From NCBI GenBank assembly GCA_028822945.1, contig JAPKCN010000009.1:1-18401 (forward strand): DNA of 18,401 bases, in the 5' to 3' direction. A model generated the notes under the pieces. It did not search any database and was not told the DNA's origin. It saw only the letters and a program-made list of their open reading frames with translations. Position numbers and translations under genes: made by a program. Each line of letters opens with the position of its first letter. Positions within the stretch are counted from its first letter, which is position 1. Below, piece by piece: positions 1-8,047 of the stretch. Source of the DNA: Porticoccaceae bacterium (lineage in GTDB: Bacteria; Pseudomonadota; Gammaproteobacteria; Pseudomonadales; Porticoccaceae).

Positions 1-142
1 GTGCGACTTAGACGTATGTCTGGATAGTGGTTGCGATGCATCTTTAGGCATAATTGTGTTACTCGTAATCAGATTGTTCACCAAGTGCGCAATATTTGTG
101 GAGACTTTTTTGCCTGCTAACTAGCATGCTGTATTTATAGTT

Positions 143-698
143 CTAACGCAGTCTTTTTGCATAATATACCAGCTCCCGATTGCCAAGTTGGTCGCGATGA
201 GAGCCCCTTTTTAGAAACGTCATACCGAGTTTGTTCATTATCTTAATTGAGGCACCATTTTCTCTAAGCGTAAGCCCCGAGATTATTTGCACTTCAGTTT
301 TTTTATTAAGCGCTTTGATAACTGCTTTTGCGGCTTCGGTAGAATAACCGGAGCCCCATGATGACCTTTTGAATCTCCATCCGATCTCTAGATTATGCCA
401 CTGCGGACTCGAGCTAAAGAAATCCATCGGCCGAACTAGAATCCAACCGATACCCGTATTCTCCAGAGATCCTTGAGCGGCCCTGATACTTACTTTCCAT
501 TGGCCCCAACCGCGGTCTTTGTTGGCGTAACTTTTAAGGCGAGGAATAGCAACGCTATGAATTTTTTTTCATACTGGTGGGGGAGCCACCGTTAATGTAG
601 CGCATCACTGCAACATCCTGATCGATTTCAAACAGAAAATTGGCGTCGTCACGGGTTATAAATTGATAATGTAATCGCTCAGAGCACTCAACATGCAT
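143..698 (-). pseudogene. GNAT N-acetyltransferase (RimJ/RimL type), frameshifted
   Basis: A GNAT-fold acetyltransferase would move an acetyl group from acetyl-CoA to an amine. The uninterrupted part begins at 427, but homology-like sequence continues upstream in two frames. Codons from an ATG at 698 read MHVECSERLHYQFITRDDAN, then a segment ending RYINGG-SPTSMKK, typical of the RimJ/RimL N-terminus. A run of eight A on the coding strand (forward 562-569) then throws the frame into a stop. Dropping one A joins it to the rest, which reads IHSVAIPRLKSY and on through GIGWILVRP, the acetyl-CoA loop RSSWGSGYSTEAA and the C-terminal NGASIKIMNKLGM. The rebuilt protein is about 185 residues, the usual family length. 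An AGG lies 8 bases before the ATG. Only one lesion is visible, so this is a fresh pseudogene, a slippage-controlled gene or a read error. Family assignment is firm; the substrate is unknown. Confidence 0.8.
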
Positions 699-1006
699 TT
701 AAATACCTAAGAATTAAGTTTTTCTCCAATTACCTCCGATTCACATACCGTTAATGAGAAAGGTAAATGGTTAGAATTCGAAGAGGTTTCTGTGAATATC
801 TCAATAGCTATCTGTAAAACCTCCATCTTAGCGCAGCGCAGCGCAGATTAAAGTAGTTACCTGATGAACCACAGTATTGCTCCTTGTTAAAAAGATACGG
901 CCAACTTATCGACTCGCGAATTACTACTCAAGTCGGTTAGTCGCATTTTTTACCTTGACCAGTCACTTAAAGACCCCAGCGCTGGGCTTACTTTAATAAC
1001 TATCAC
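699..1006. other. Intergenic spacer with pentamer repeat
   Basis: This 308-base spacer lies between the GNAT start and the end of the DUF885 pseudogene. I see no convincing coding frame. It holds three tandem copies of gcgca at 831-845 and a 12-bp perfect palindrome, CCCAGCGCTGGG, at 975-986. The GNAT promoter should lie near its left end, but no clear -35/-10 pair stands out. Confidence 0.5.
970..990 (-). terminator. Possible hairpin after DUF885 pseudogene
   Basis: A perfect 12-bp palindrome CCCAGCGCTGGG (975-986) sits about 20 bases past the minus-strand stop at 1007 and is followed on that strand by GTCTTTAAG. This could be a weak terminator. The stem is short and the T tract is only three bases, so confidence is low. 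Confidence 0.3.
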
Positions 1007-2864
1007 CTACACAGCCTCGAGCTGTTGCTGAATCCATAACCTGACTGACTCCTCGAGAATTTCTAGCGGCATGGCGCCATTCATCAGCACCATTTCGTGA
1101 AACTTGCGTAAATCAAAGTCCTCACCCAATTGCGATTCGGCTTCGCCGCGCAATTTGAGTAGCGCGAATTGACCGAGTTTATAGGCGGTCGCCTGCCCCG
1201 GCCAGACTACATAGCGCTCGATTTCACGGATCACCTCGGCTTCGGTCATACCAGTTTTAGACAGCATATAGTCTATTGCCCGCCCGCGACTCCAGCGTTT
1301 GTCGTGTAAGCCCGCGTCGACCACGAAGCGCACCGAGCGAAACATCTCCGCCTGCAATCGTCTCAGGTCACCCAATGGATCGTCTTGATAGACGGCCATA
1401 TCGGTCATTGCGATTCGCTCGGCATACAGCGCCCAGCCCTCGGTTTAGACATTAAACGGACTCAGCTTGCGAACCAGTGGCACACCCTCCATTAGTTGCG
1501 TTGCCGACAGCTGAAAGTGATGTCTGGGGGCACCCTCGTGGTACATCAATGTTGTTAGAGTCCAGCGTGGATTGTCGCGGGTATTCTTTTGATTGATATA
1601 GAAGAGGGCCGGCGTCGAACCGTGTAGAGTCGGCGGCATGTAATAGCCGCCTGGCGCAGAGTCCTCTGCATATTTAGGCACTCGCATAGTGTCTAAGGGC
1701 TGCGGTGGAATGGTAATGAAGTATTCCCCGATTTTAGCCATCAATTGGTCATTAACGGCGTTCAAATAGTCGATTTGGGCGCTTCTACCAGCCGCGGTGT
1801 TGCCGAAATTATGCTCTGGCAGCTGCATAAGATGGCGAGTTCTGTCGAGAATTGTCCCATCAACGAGCCCTTGGTCACGCAGGATTTGTTGCATTTGTTG
1901 CTCTATACAAGCCACTTTTACTAGGCCGAGCAGGTGGGTTTCATCCGCCGTCAAACTGGTAAAGGTATTGGAGCGAAGCTTTAACTGATAAATATTGTCA
2001 CCATTTGGCAGGCGCCAGATACCGGCGTTGTGATTACTTATGGGCCGCAGTTTTTCAAACACTGCGATCATCTCGGCATATGGGGGCAAGATGATGGTGG
2101 CGACAACATTTTCGGCTTCGACGCTGAGTGCAACCTTTTGGCTGGCGTCGATGTCTTTTAATTCCTCTAATTTATCGACAAATGTGACCACTAACGGATT
2201 ATCTTTCGCGCCACCGCGGGTAAATGCCCGCATGCCAATGATGGCCTTTTCAATGATAAAGTCGAGGGGTACAACGCCGTGATCACGATCGTCTATCACG
2301 CAAACTTTAACCTCCGCGATCACACGAGCGAATTCGTGCAACCGTGCGATGTAGTTTTCGATACTGTTGCGGTCGATAATGACATGACTGTCGGTCAAAA
2401 AAATTGGTAGAATTAACTATCGGCCCGGATATTTGGTTGACGCGATGGTCGCTATACCTTTCGCCCGTCATACGGATTAGATCATCCCATAACTAGGCGC
2501 CAATTTTTCAGTTGAGCAATACTCGCTCACTCAAACCCTCGGGGCCGTAACGATCGAGCCCGAGGCGGTTATTGATGAAAAGTTGTAAAAACTCTTGTTA
2601 GCTCTGCGCGGTATAAGAATGGAGTTTGTGGATGTGGAAATCCAGCAGAGAGTTATCGATTATGCCGATATTGGTGACTAATTCAGGCGACCGCAGAGCC
2701 ACTTGCACACTGACTTTATTGAAGTAATTATTTAACCCCACAGACGATCCCCAGAACCACATGTAGGTGCCTCCGATCGCGGCAATAACGGCAACAGCTG
2801 TAATTTTTAGAAGCATTTTTATGCGCATGATAATTGTTGCTTTTTGTTCCAGAACAACGCTCAA
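1007..2864 (-). pseudogene. DUF885 family (peptidase-like) protein, decayed
   Basis: One ancestral gene of about 606 codons, the normal length for DUF885 proteins (HExxPGHH putative metallopeptidases, usually exported). From the 5' end, a candidate start at 2828 (MRIKMLLK) opens a hydrophobic leader. An N-terminal helical part follows, ending HSYTAQS at TAA 2598-2600. The same frame goes on as QEFLQLFINNRLGLDRYGPEG with further stops TGA 2508-2510 and TAG 2493-2495, then reads WDDLIRMTGERYSDHRVNQ. A run of seven T on the coding strand (2397-2403) shifts the frame into LTDSHVIIDRNSIENYIARL. The metal motif at about 1511-1540 reads HEGAPRHHFQ, where the conserved Gly is now Arg. SPFNV is followed by TAA at 1445-1447 where a Tyr normally precedes TEGWALYAER, after which the frame is open to 1007. 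Stops of three kinds, a frameshift and a damaged motif show true decay. It lies just after the metal permease on the same strand. Confidence 0.88.
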
Positions 2865-2882
2865 ATCTCAGTTACTCGACAG

Positions 2883-4013
2883 TCAAGAGCCGTCGTTGGC
2901 GCTCGGAAGATATTTGCGCGCTAGCGCATAAATTATTAATCCGGTTAATAGGGCGCCTGAAGCCTGCGCCAACTCGCCGTTGACCATACTGTGAGCGCCC
3001 TGTGCTTGAGCTTGAAAATCCATATCCCAGCGCGCAGCTAAATAGTTAGTCAAATAGCCAAAGGCAAAGCCGACTCCGATCACACTAGTCAGATAGGCGG
3101 CCAGCGCGCGATTGCCCAATTCGGTTTTGACCAAACCCATAGTGGCGATGTTGGTGGCTGGACCGACCAGCATAAATACCAAAGTGGCGCCCGGCGAGAC
3201 GCCGGAAAATAGTAATCCGGCGGCAATTGGCGTCGACGCCAGTGCACAGATGTACATGGGTACACCGACAACTGCCATAACGATAAAAGCTATGGTGCCA
3301 TCGCCCCACTGGGCTAAAAACTCATTCGGCACATAGGTCTTGATGGCCGCCGCAAAGGCCAGTCCCATGATTAGCCACAGCGCAATGTCGCCGATCAAAT
3401 TAACAAAAGTAAACTGCAGTCCCTCGCGAAGCTGCGCTATTAGAGTTGCCCCCGTAGCTATCTGAGGCTGGACTGTTGAGAGGCTGTCAGTAGGACTCTC
3501 GTTAGCAGGATTTGGGCGAGCGGACTCGCTGTTGCAACAGCTGGTTTCGGGCGCAAGTTGTTGCGATGCGCAGCAGCTTTTTGCCTGTTGCAGATTGTTC
3601 CGCGGTGTGACGCGAGTTTCATCGCAGCCGACGAGGATGCCTGCAATAATGGCGCTAGTGATCGCCGCTACCGGGCGGATGATGGCCATAAACGGACCGA
3701 GTAGTGCATATGAAACGGATACCGAGTCGATTCCGGTCTCCGGGGTCGAGATTAAAAACGACGCCGTTGCGGCCTTCGAGGCACCGCTGCGACGCAGTGC
3801 CAGCGCCGCCGGTATAACGCCACATGAGCATAGCGGTAACGGCGCACCCAACAGCGCTGCCTTGGTAGTTGCCATCAGTCCAGGTTCACCTAGATGCTTC
3901 GCCATTAGTTGACTCGGCACCAGAACTTTTAGCAAACCCGCAAAAAATAATCCGAGCAACAGCCAGGGTGCTGATTCGATAAATAGCTGTACAAAATTGT
4001 CTATCATTAACAT
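2883..4013 (-). CDS. SO_0444/ArsP-type heavy-metal (Cu/Zn) efflux permease
   Basis: A 376-residue inner-membrane permease of the DUF318/ArsP superfamily, closest by motif to the SO_0444 Cu/Zn efflux group. It has two related membrane halves. The first carries GAPLPLCSCGVIPAALALRR (C62 and C64) and STPETGIDS. The second carries GVPMYICALASTPIAAGLLF and VGPATNIATM. Between them is a polar loop of about 60 residues with two adjacent-cysteine pairs, C147-C148 and C159-C160, plausibly a soluble metal-binding insert. The length is normal and the frame intact. ATG at 4013 has AGG about 8 bases upstream; the in-frame ATG at 4007 is an alternative. It lies 27 bases after a ZntR-like MerR gene, which fits metal-induced expression, but that regulator is broken. 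Family is clear; whether the ion is Cu, Zn, Cd or arsenite is inference. Confidence 0.85.
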   Translation of the reverse strand: MLMIDNFVQLFIESAPWLLLGLFFAGLLKVLVPSQLMAKHLGEPGLMATTKAALLGAPLPLCSCGVIPAALALRRSGASKAATASFLISTPETGIDSVSVSYALLGPFMAIIRPVAAITSAIIAGILVGCDETRVTPRNNLQQAKSCCASQQLAPETSCCNSESARPNPANESPTDSLSTVQPQIATGATLIAQLREGLQFTFVNLIGDIALWLIMGLAFAAAIKTYVPNEFLAQWGDGTIAFIVMAVVGVPMYICALASTPIAAGLLFSGVSPGATLVFMLVGPATNIATMGLVKTELGNRALAAYLTSVIGVGFAFGYLTNYLAARWDMDFQAQAQGAHSMVNGELAQASGALLTGLIIYALARKYLPSANDGS

Positions 4014-4040
4014 CGGTTGTACCTAGTGTGTTGGACCTCC

Positions 4041-4427
4041 CTACGCTTCGAGTCGGGTGCAGTCGGTGGCGGGTTCGCTCCCTACACAGCATGCATTACT
4101 CAGTGCTTGTAAAGATTTTTTGATCCGCCTCATCTCTCGCATACACTGGTCGACTACGCTAAGTTTGTCATCTACAAAGTGTTTGATATCGAGATATGAT
4201 TTATCATCCTGAGTGATCTCGAGTTCCAATAGTTGCTGAATTTTCCCGAGCGTAAAGCCAACGTTTTTAGCACTTAAAATAAACCCGATACGGTCTACAT
4301 CGAGATCCGGATAAAGACGATAGCCTTTTTCGCTGCGCCCCGCTGTTTAAACCAGTCCTTGGCGCTCATAAAACCGTGTAGCGTGCTGAGAAATCTCAGT
4401 TCGTCGCGCTAATTCACCTATTGTCAA
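4041..4427 (-). pseudogene. ZntR-like MerR-family metal regulator, nonsense codon
   Basis: MerR regulators bind a spaced promoter and activate efflux genes when metal binds C-terminal cysteines. Reading from TTG at 4427 (GGAGG lies 11 bases upstream; an in-frame GTG also lies near) gives LTIGELARRTEISQHATRFY and then ERQGLV, the MerR winged helix. Next comes TAA at 4347-4349, then in the same frame TAGRSEKGYRLYPDLD, the second helix-turn-helix part, a dimerisation helix, and a tail with ALSNACCVGSEPATDC. CC followed nine residues later by C resembles the ZntR zinc-binding loop. The stop falls inside the DNA-binding domain, replacing what is probably Gln or Lys (one-base change). An internal restart at the ATG at 4229 would lack DNA binding. 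The remaining reading frame is undamaged, so the mutation looks recent, unless it is a read error. Confidence 0.82.
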
Positions 4428-4473
4428 CAGCCTGTTGACCTCCACAAAGACACTCTAACCTAATAGTCTAGCG

Positions 4474-4522
4474 TCAGGAGCCGCAACTATGGCGCTTGGC
4501 GTTGATCGGTTGGGGCTCCTGA
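4474..4522. repeat. 9-bp inverted repeat upstream of merR remnant
   Basis: TCAGGAGCC at 4474-4482 pairs perfectly with GGCTCCTGA at 4514-4522 across a 31-base loop. It lies 47 to 95 bases upstream of the regulator start on its strand, and about 70 bases past the stop of the SnoaL-like gene. It could be an operator pair, a transcript hairpin or a weak terminator for the upstream gene. No T tract follows on either strand. Confidence 0.45.
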
Positions 4523-4590
4523 GATCCTTGTTGTAAGCTCTAAAAATCTGCTGCGCGGAAGCGATTTACAGCGTTATATGGCGCCGCTAT

Positions 4591-5079
4591 TCAGCGTTTG
4601 ATAAAACTGCTGTCGAGATGCTTTTGTGGCCACAGAAAGTGGATGCTGGTCCGCTGTATCTTCCACACTTGATCAATTTTGACGTAGGTCTCGTCGTAGA
4701 CAGCAAACCATAAAAATGGATTTTCATCAGGTTTGTGATCGGTAACAACATCTAATAGATAGATTTGACCCTCGGCAGTATCTGGGCCAGTGATCGATAT
4801 CTGGTGATTAGTATTGGCATGCATCGACCAAAAGGGTTGATCGAGGGTATCTTTGAATTCCGTATTAAAACCGTTGGCGATTGCCGCCACACCCGACCAG
4901 TTTCCGTAGGGGCCAAATTCGCAGAGTGCATCCTCGGCAAACAATTCGGCAAGTGCGTCTAATTGTCGGCTGTCCATATAGTAGGAATACTTGAGGCGCA
5001 ACGCTTTAATCTTTTCAATCTCTAGAAGTTTGCGTAAATCATCGATTTCACTTCGCGTAAATGGTTGTTGATTGTCCAT
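4591..5079 (-). CDS. SnoaL/NTF2-like (SnoaL_4) domain protein
   Basis: A 162-residue cytosolic protein with the NTF2-like cone fold, SnoaL_4 type. The opening helix region LEIEKIKALRLKYSYYMDSR followed by LDALAELFAEDALCEFG is the family hallmark. NHQISITG and the following strands through WFAVYDETYVKIDQVWKIQR complete the fold. Related proteins include bile-acid dehydratase-like and polyketide-cyclase-like enzymes. The Tyr and Asp of YSYYMD and the His residues near HANTNH sit where such enzymes carry catalytic groups, but the substrate cannot be read. The start is supported by AGGAAA placed nine bases before ATG. It stands alone, 428 bases after the dehydratase gene, and is probably its own transcription unit. 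Confidence 0.78.
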   Translation of the reverse strand: MDNQQPFTRSEIDDLRKLLEIEKIKALRLKYSYYMDSRQLDALAELFAEDALCEFGPYGNWSGVAAIANGFNTEFKDTLDQPFWSMHANTNHQISITGPDTAEGQIYLLDVVTDHKPDENPFLWFAVYDETYVKIDQVWKIQRTSIHFLWPQKHLDSSFIKR

Positions 5080-5507
5080 TGTGGTCAGTTTCCTTATGCG
5101 TGGATATGCGTGTTATCCGGCATCGCAGACTGCTTGCCGAAGCCGTTAAACACCACTAATAAAGCAATTATTAACGTATACATATTGCTTGCGAAATTTT
5201 TGTAGGAATCACCATAGCATATTAAAGTGGCGTTGGCGGCTTCTCATGTGCTCTAAATTGCCTCAGTGTGGTGAGCACATATGAGTGCTTACAACTCTCG
5301 AATTCAAAGCCTATCATGGCTTGTGGCAAGCGCAGAAAAACTCTGAATTTATCCACGCCAATATACAATTCTCGATGTTAATGTAAGTGATGTGACACGA
5401 CGAGCAAACGCCGCCCTTAAATAAATTAATGAGCTGCGGCTATGCGATTAGATGTGCGTAGTTTTTACGCCAAGTGCCGCGCATGGTGGGTGACGATAAA
5501 GGTGTTG
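5080..5507. other. Intergenic spacer with an 8-bp hairpin
   Basis: No coding frame is convincing on either strand. ATGTGCTC at 5246-5253 pairs with GAGCACAT at 5273-5280 (19-base loop), and flanking ctc/gag bases extend the pairing with a small bulge. A second short repeat, GGTGAC 5489-5494 with GTCACC 5507-5512, overlaps the dehydratase stop codon. Neither is followed by a T tract, so they are better candidates for operators or RNA structure than for terminators. Confidence 0.45.
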
Positions 5508-6458
5508 TCACCAAGGCAGTTTATCTAGATCGAGGTTGCCACCGCTCAAAATAATCGCAACGCGCTTACCAAAAAACTGTTCTGGTTGATCCATAATCGC
5601 TGCTAGTGGCACAGCGGCTGAGGGTTCGATAATCATTTTTAGGCGCGTCCAAAGCAGTCGCATGGCTTCGATGATGCGTTCCTCAGAGGTAAGTAAAATA
5701 TCGTCTACGTGTTGCGTGATAATGCTAAAGTTGCGCACGCCGACTGTGCCGCGCAAGCCGTCTGCAATAGTTTTGGGATTTGATATAGTGACCCTAGTCC
5801 CATTTTTAAAACCTCGCCAAGCGTCGTCGGCAGCGTCCGGTTCCGCTCCCAAAACTAGCATATCGGACGCATTTTTACTTTCTTTAATAGCGATCGCAGA
5901 CCCGCTCAGCAGACCGCCTCCACCGACCGGTGTTATCAGCATGTCCACCGGCCGATCGAGTTGCTCGAGCGTTTCTAGGGCAGCTGTGCCTTGGCCAGCT
6001 ATGATCTGGTTGTTGTCATAAGGGTGCACCAGGACACTGCCTCGAGCTGCGATCAGCGCAGCCACAGATGCCTCGCGACTTGCCATAGTCGGCTCGCAAA
6101 AGACGATTTCTGCGGCGTAATTTGCAACTGCATCTTTTTTCGCTCGCGGCGCATTATTTGGCATTACTACGGTGCACTGTGTCTGCCGCAGCTGTGCCGC
6201 CCAAGCCAGAGCCGCGCCGTGGTTGCCTGACGAGTGGGTTATAACACCGCGGTTGAGCTTAGTGCGATCCATCGAGAATAGCGCATTGCATGCGCCGCGG
6301 GCTTTAAATGCACCAATTTTTTGCAGGTTTTCAGCTTTAAAGATAAGTTCGCAGCCGACCAACTGATTTATCAGTCGGCTAGTCATCAAAGGTGTACGGT
6401 GAGTGTGCGACTTAATACGCGTCTGTGCGCGTTCGATATCGGCAATCGTTACGTCCAT
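5508..6458 (-). CDS. PLP-dependent threonine/serine dehydratase-like enzyme
   Basis: A 316-residue fold-type II PLP enzyme of the serine/threonine dehydratase and serine racemase group, predicted to eliminate ammonia from a hydroxy-amino acid. KIGAFKARGA holds the Schiff-base lysine (K52), SSGNHG (76-81) the substrate and cofactor loop, and TPVGGGGLLSG near residue 178 the phosphate-binding glycine loop. A C-terminal LSGGNLD closes the domain. There is no ACT regulatory domain, so it resembles catabolic TdcB-like or racemase-like members rather than biosynthetic IlvA. The variant loop GNHGAALA, in place of the usual GNHAQGVA, places it in a less characterised subgroup. ATG has a strong AGGAGAGG about four bases upstream. 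It follows argG by 132 bases on the same strand and could be co-transcribed with it. Exact substrate (threonine, serine or 3-hydroxyaspartate) is open. Confidence 0.85.
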   Translation of the reverse strand: MDVTIADIERAQTRIKSHTHRTPLMTSRLINQLVGCELIFKAENLQKIGAFKARGACNALFSMDRTKLNRGVITHSSGNHGAALAWAAQLRQTQCTVVMPNNAPRAKKDAVANYAAEIVFCEPTMASREASVAALIAARGSVLVHPYDNNQIIAGQGTAALETLEQLDRPVDMLITPVGGGGLLSGSAIAIKESKNASDMLVLGAEPDAADDAWRGFKNGTRVTISNPKTIADGLRGTVGVRNFSIITQHVDDILLTSEERIIEAMRLLWTRLKMIIEPSAAVPLAAIMDQPEQFFGKRVAIILSGGNLDLDKLPW

Positions 6459-6590
6459 ATAACCTCTCCTTGGACTAATTTTGTCGGGGTGTTCTGCAGC
6501 CTGAATGCATTTGATAGTTCAGTATAGAGATTTGCCGCTCGACTGCGCCACCGTCGCACCCGCGTGTCGCTGGGGCCGCTTGCGCTCAGC

Positions 6591-7808
6591 CTATAATTTT
6601 CGACCTCGATTAGCTGCGATACGCAAGCGCAGGGCATTAAGTTTGATGAAGCCCTCGGCATCCGCCTGATTGTATGCGCCACCATCGTCTTCAAAAGTCG
6701 CGATGTTGGCGTCGAATAGACTATCGGTGGTTGATTGTCGGCCCACAACGGACACGCTGCCCTTGTATAGTTTAAGTCTCACATCGCCATTTACTACCGC
6801 CTGGCTCTGATCGATTGCGGCTTGCAGCATCACCCGTTCGGGTGCCCACCAGTACCCGTTATAGATCAGTTTAGCATAGCGTGGCATAAGCTCGTCTTTG
6901 GTGTGAGCCACTTCGCGATCCAGCGTCAGCGATTCTATCGCGCGGTGCGCTTTCATCATGACAGTACCTGCTGGAGTTTCGTAGCAACCGCGCGATTTCA
7001 TACCGACATAGCGATTTTCAACAATGTCCAATCGGCCTATACCTTGGGCACCCGCAACGCGGTTCAGATGTTCGATCACAGTTGCTGGCGACATGCGCTC
7101 GCCATCGACAGCGACGATGTCGCCGTGGGCAAAGCTAATAGTGGTATAGACTGGTTGATCCGGCGCATTCTCTGGTGACACAGTCCAACGCCACATCGAT
7201 TCTTCGGCCTCGCACCAGGGGTCCTCGAGATTGCCACCTTCGTAGGAGATATGGAGCAAATTAGCATCCATAGAGAAGGGTGATTTGCCGCCGCGCTTCA
7301 TCTCTACTGGGATATTGTGGCTGGCGCAGTACTCCATGAGTTTATCTCGCGAGTTAAGATCCCATTCCCGCCATGGCGCAATCACGCGGATGCCGGGTTT
7401 TAATGCATAAGCACCGAGTTCAAAGCGCACCTGATCGTTGCCCTTGCCAGTTGCCCCGTGGGAGATCGCATCGGCGCCAGTTTGGTTGGCAATTTCGATC
7501 AGGCGTTTGGCAATTAATGGTCGCGCAATTGATGTGCCCAGGAGATATTCGCCCTCGTAAATAGTATTCGCACGAAACATTGGGAAGACAAAATCGCGGG
7601 CATACTCCTCGCGTAGATCGTCGATATATATTTCTTTAACGCCGAGGGCTTCGGCCTTACTGCGCGCCGGTTCGACCTCTTCTCCTTGACCGATATCGGC
7701 GGTAAAAGTCACCACCTCACAGTTATATTCCTGTTGCAACCATTTTACGATGACCGAGGTATCTAGACCGCCGGAGTAGGCCAGTACCACTTTTTTAACC
7801 GATGACAC
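6591..7808 (-). CDS. argG: Argininosuccinate synthase
   Basis: Catalyses ATP-dependent condensation of citrulline and aspartate to argininosuccinate, the penultimate step of arginine synthesis, in the cytosol. The 405 residues match the common short bacterial form. AYSGGLDTS at residues 10-18 is the N-type ATP-pyrophosphatase P-loop. Other family signatures are FTADIGQGEE, the SHGATGKGNDQVRFE segment and RYVGMKSRGCYETPAGT. The frame is intact. The start is GTG at 7808, placed by homology with the family (SSVKKVVLAYSGG), with a weak GGGA some 12 bases upstream. No other arginine gene lies next to it. Two imperfect direct repeats sit 84 to 152 bases upstream of the start. Confidence 0.97.
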   Translation of the reverse strand: MSSVKKVVLAYSGGLDTSVIVKWLQQEYNCEVVTFTADIGQGEEVEPARSKAEALGVKEIYIDDLREEYARDFVFPMFRANTIYEGEYLLGTSIARPLIAKRLIEIANQTGADAISHGATGKGNDQVRFELGAYALKPGIRVIAPWREWDLNSRDKLMEYCASHNIPVEMKRGGKSPFSMDANLLHISYEGGNLEDPWCEAEESMWRWTVSPENAPDQPVYTTISFAHGDIVAVDGERMSPATVIEHLNRVAGAQGIGRLDIVENRYVGMKSRGCYETPAGTVMMKAHRAIESLTLDREVAHTKDELMPRYAKLIYNGYWWAPERVMLQAAIDQSQAVVNGDVRLKLYKGSVSVVGRQSTTDSLFDANIATFEDDGGAYNQADAEGFIKLNALRLRIAANRGRKL

Positions 7809-7891
7809 GTGACAAAATCCCTATCTAATTACTAACTAATTCGAGAGTTTACCCCAAGCGCTATCTTGATTCACTGTTTCTAAACACGGCA

Positions 7892-7960
7892 GTAACTTTG
7901 CGGTAACCCGTAATCAAAGTAATAGGTCGCTGCGGCGACTCGTAACTTTTCGGTTTACCG
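7892..7960. repeat. Two 19-bp imperfect direct repeats upstream of argG
   Basis: GTAACTTTGCGGTAACCCG at 7892-7910 and GTAACTTTTCGGTTTACCG at 7942-7960 agree at 15 of 19 positions and start exactly 50 bases apart, close to five helical turns. They lie between fdsD and argG in the argG upstream region. They could be paired binding sites for a regulator or only a decayed duplication. Between them, GTCGC 7926-7930 and GCGAC 7935-7939 form a small hairpin. Confidence 0.45.
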
Positions 7961-8047
7961 ACCGGAAGCGTTCGATTGGTTGTCAGTACAGCGTTCCACT
8001 GCTGGTCTGTCACGGCGCATTTGAGAAATACTATTCGAAGCCGGCGA

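Noticed and set aside
3532..3912. 126-codon plus-strand frame within the permease gene
   Set aside because: Exact antisense of a well-supported membrane protein gene, with no motif of its own.
1007..4427. Stop-codon reassignment to explain in-frame stops in DUF885 and MerR
   Set aside because: TAA, TAG and TGA all occur inside the frames, and the long intact genes (argG, fds, the YdeP-like gene) end normally and contain no internal stops.
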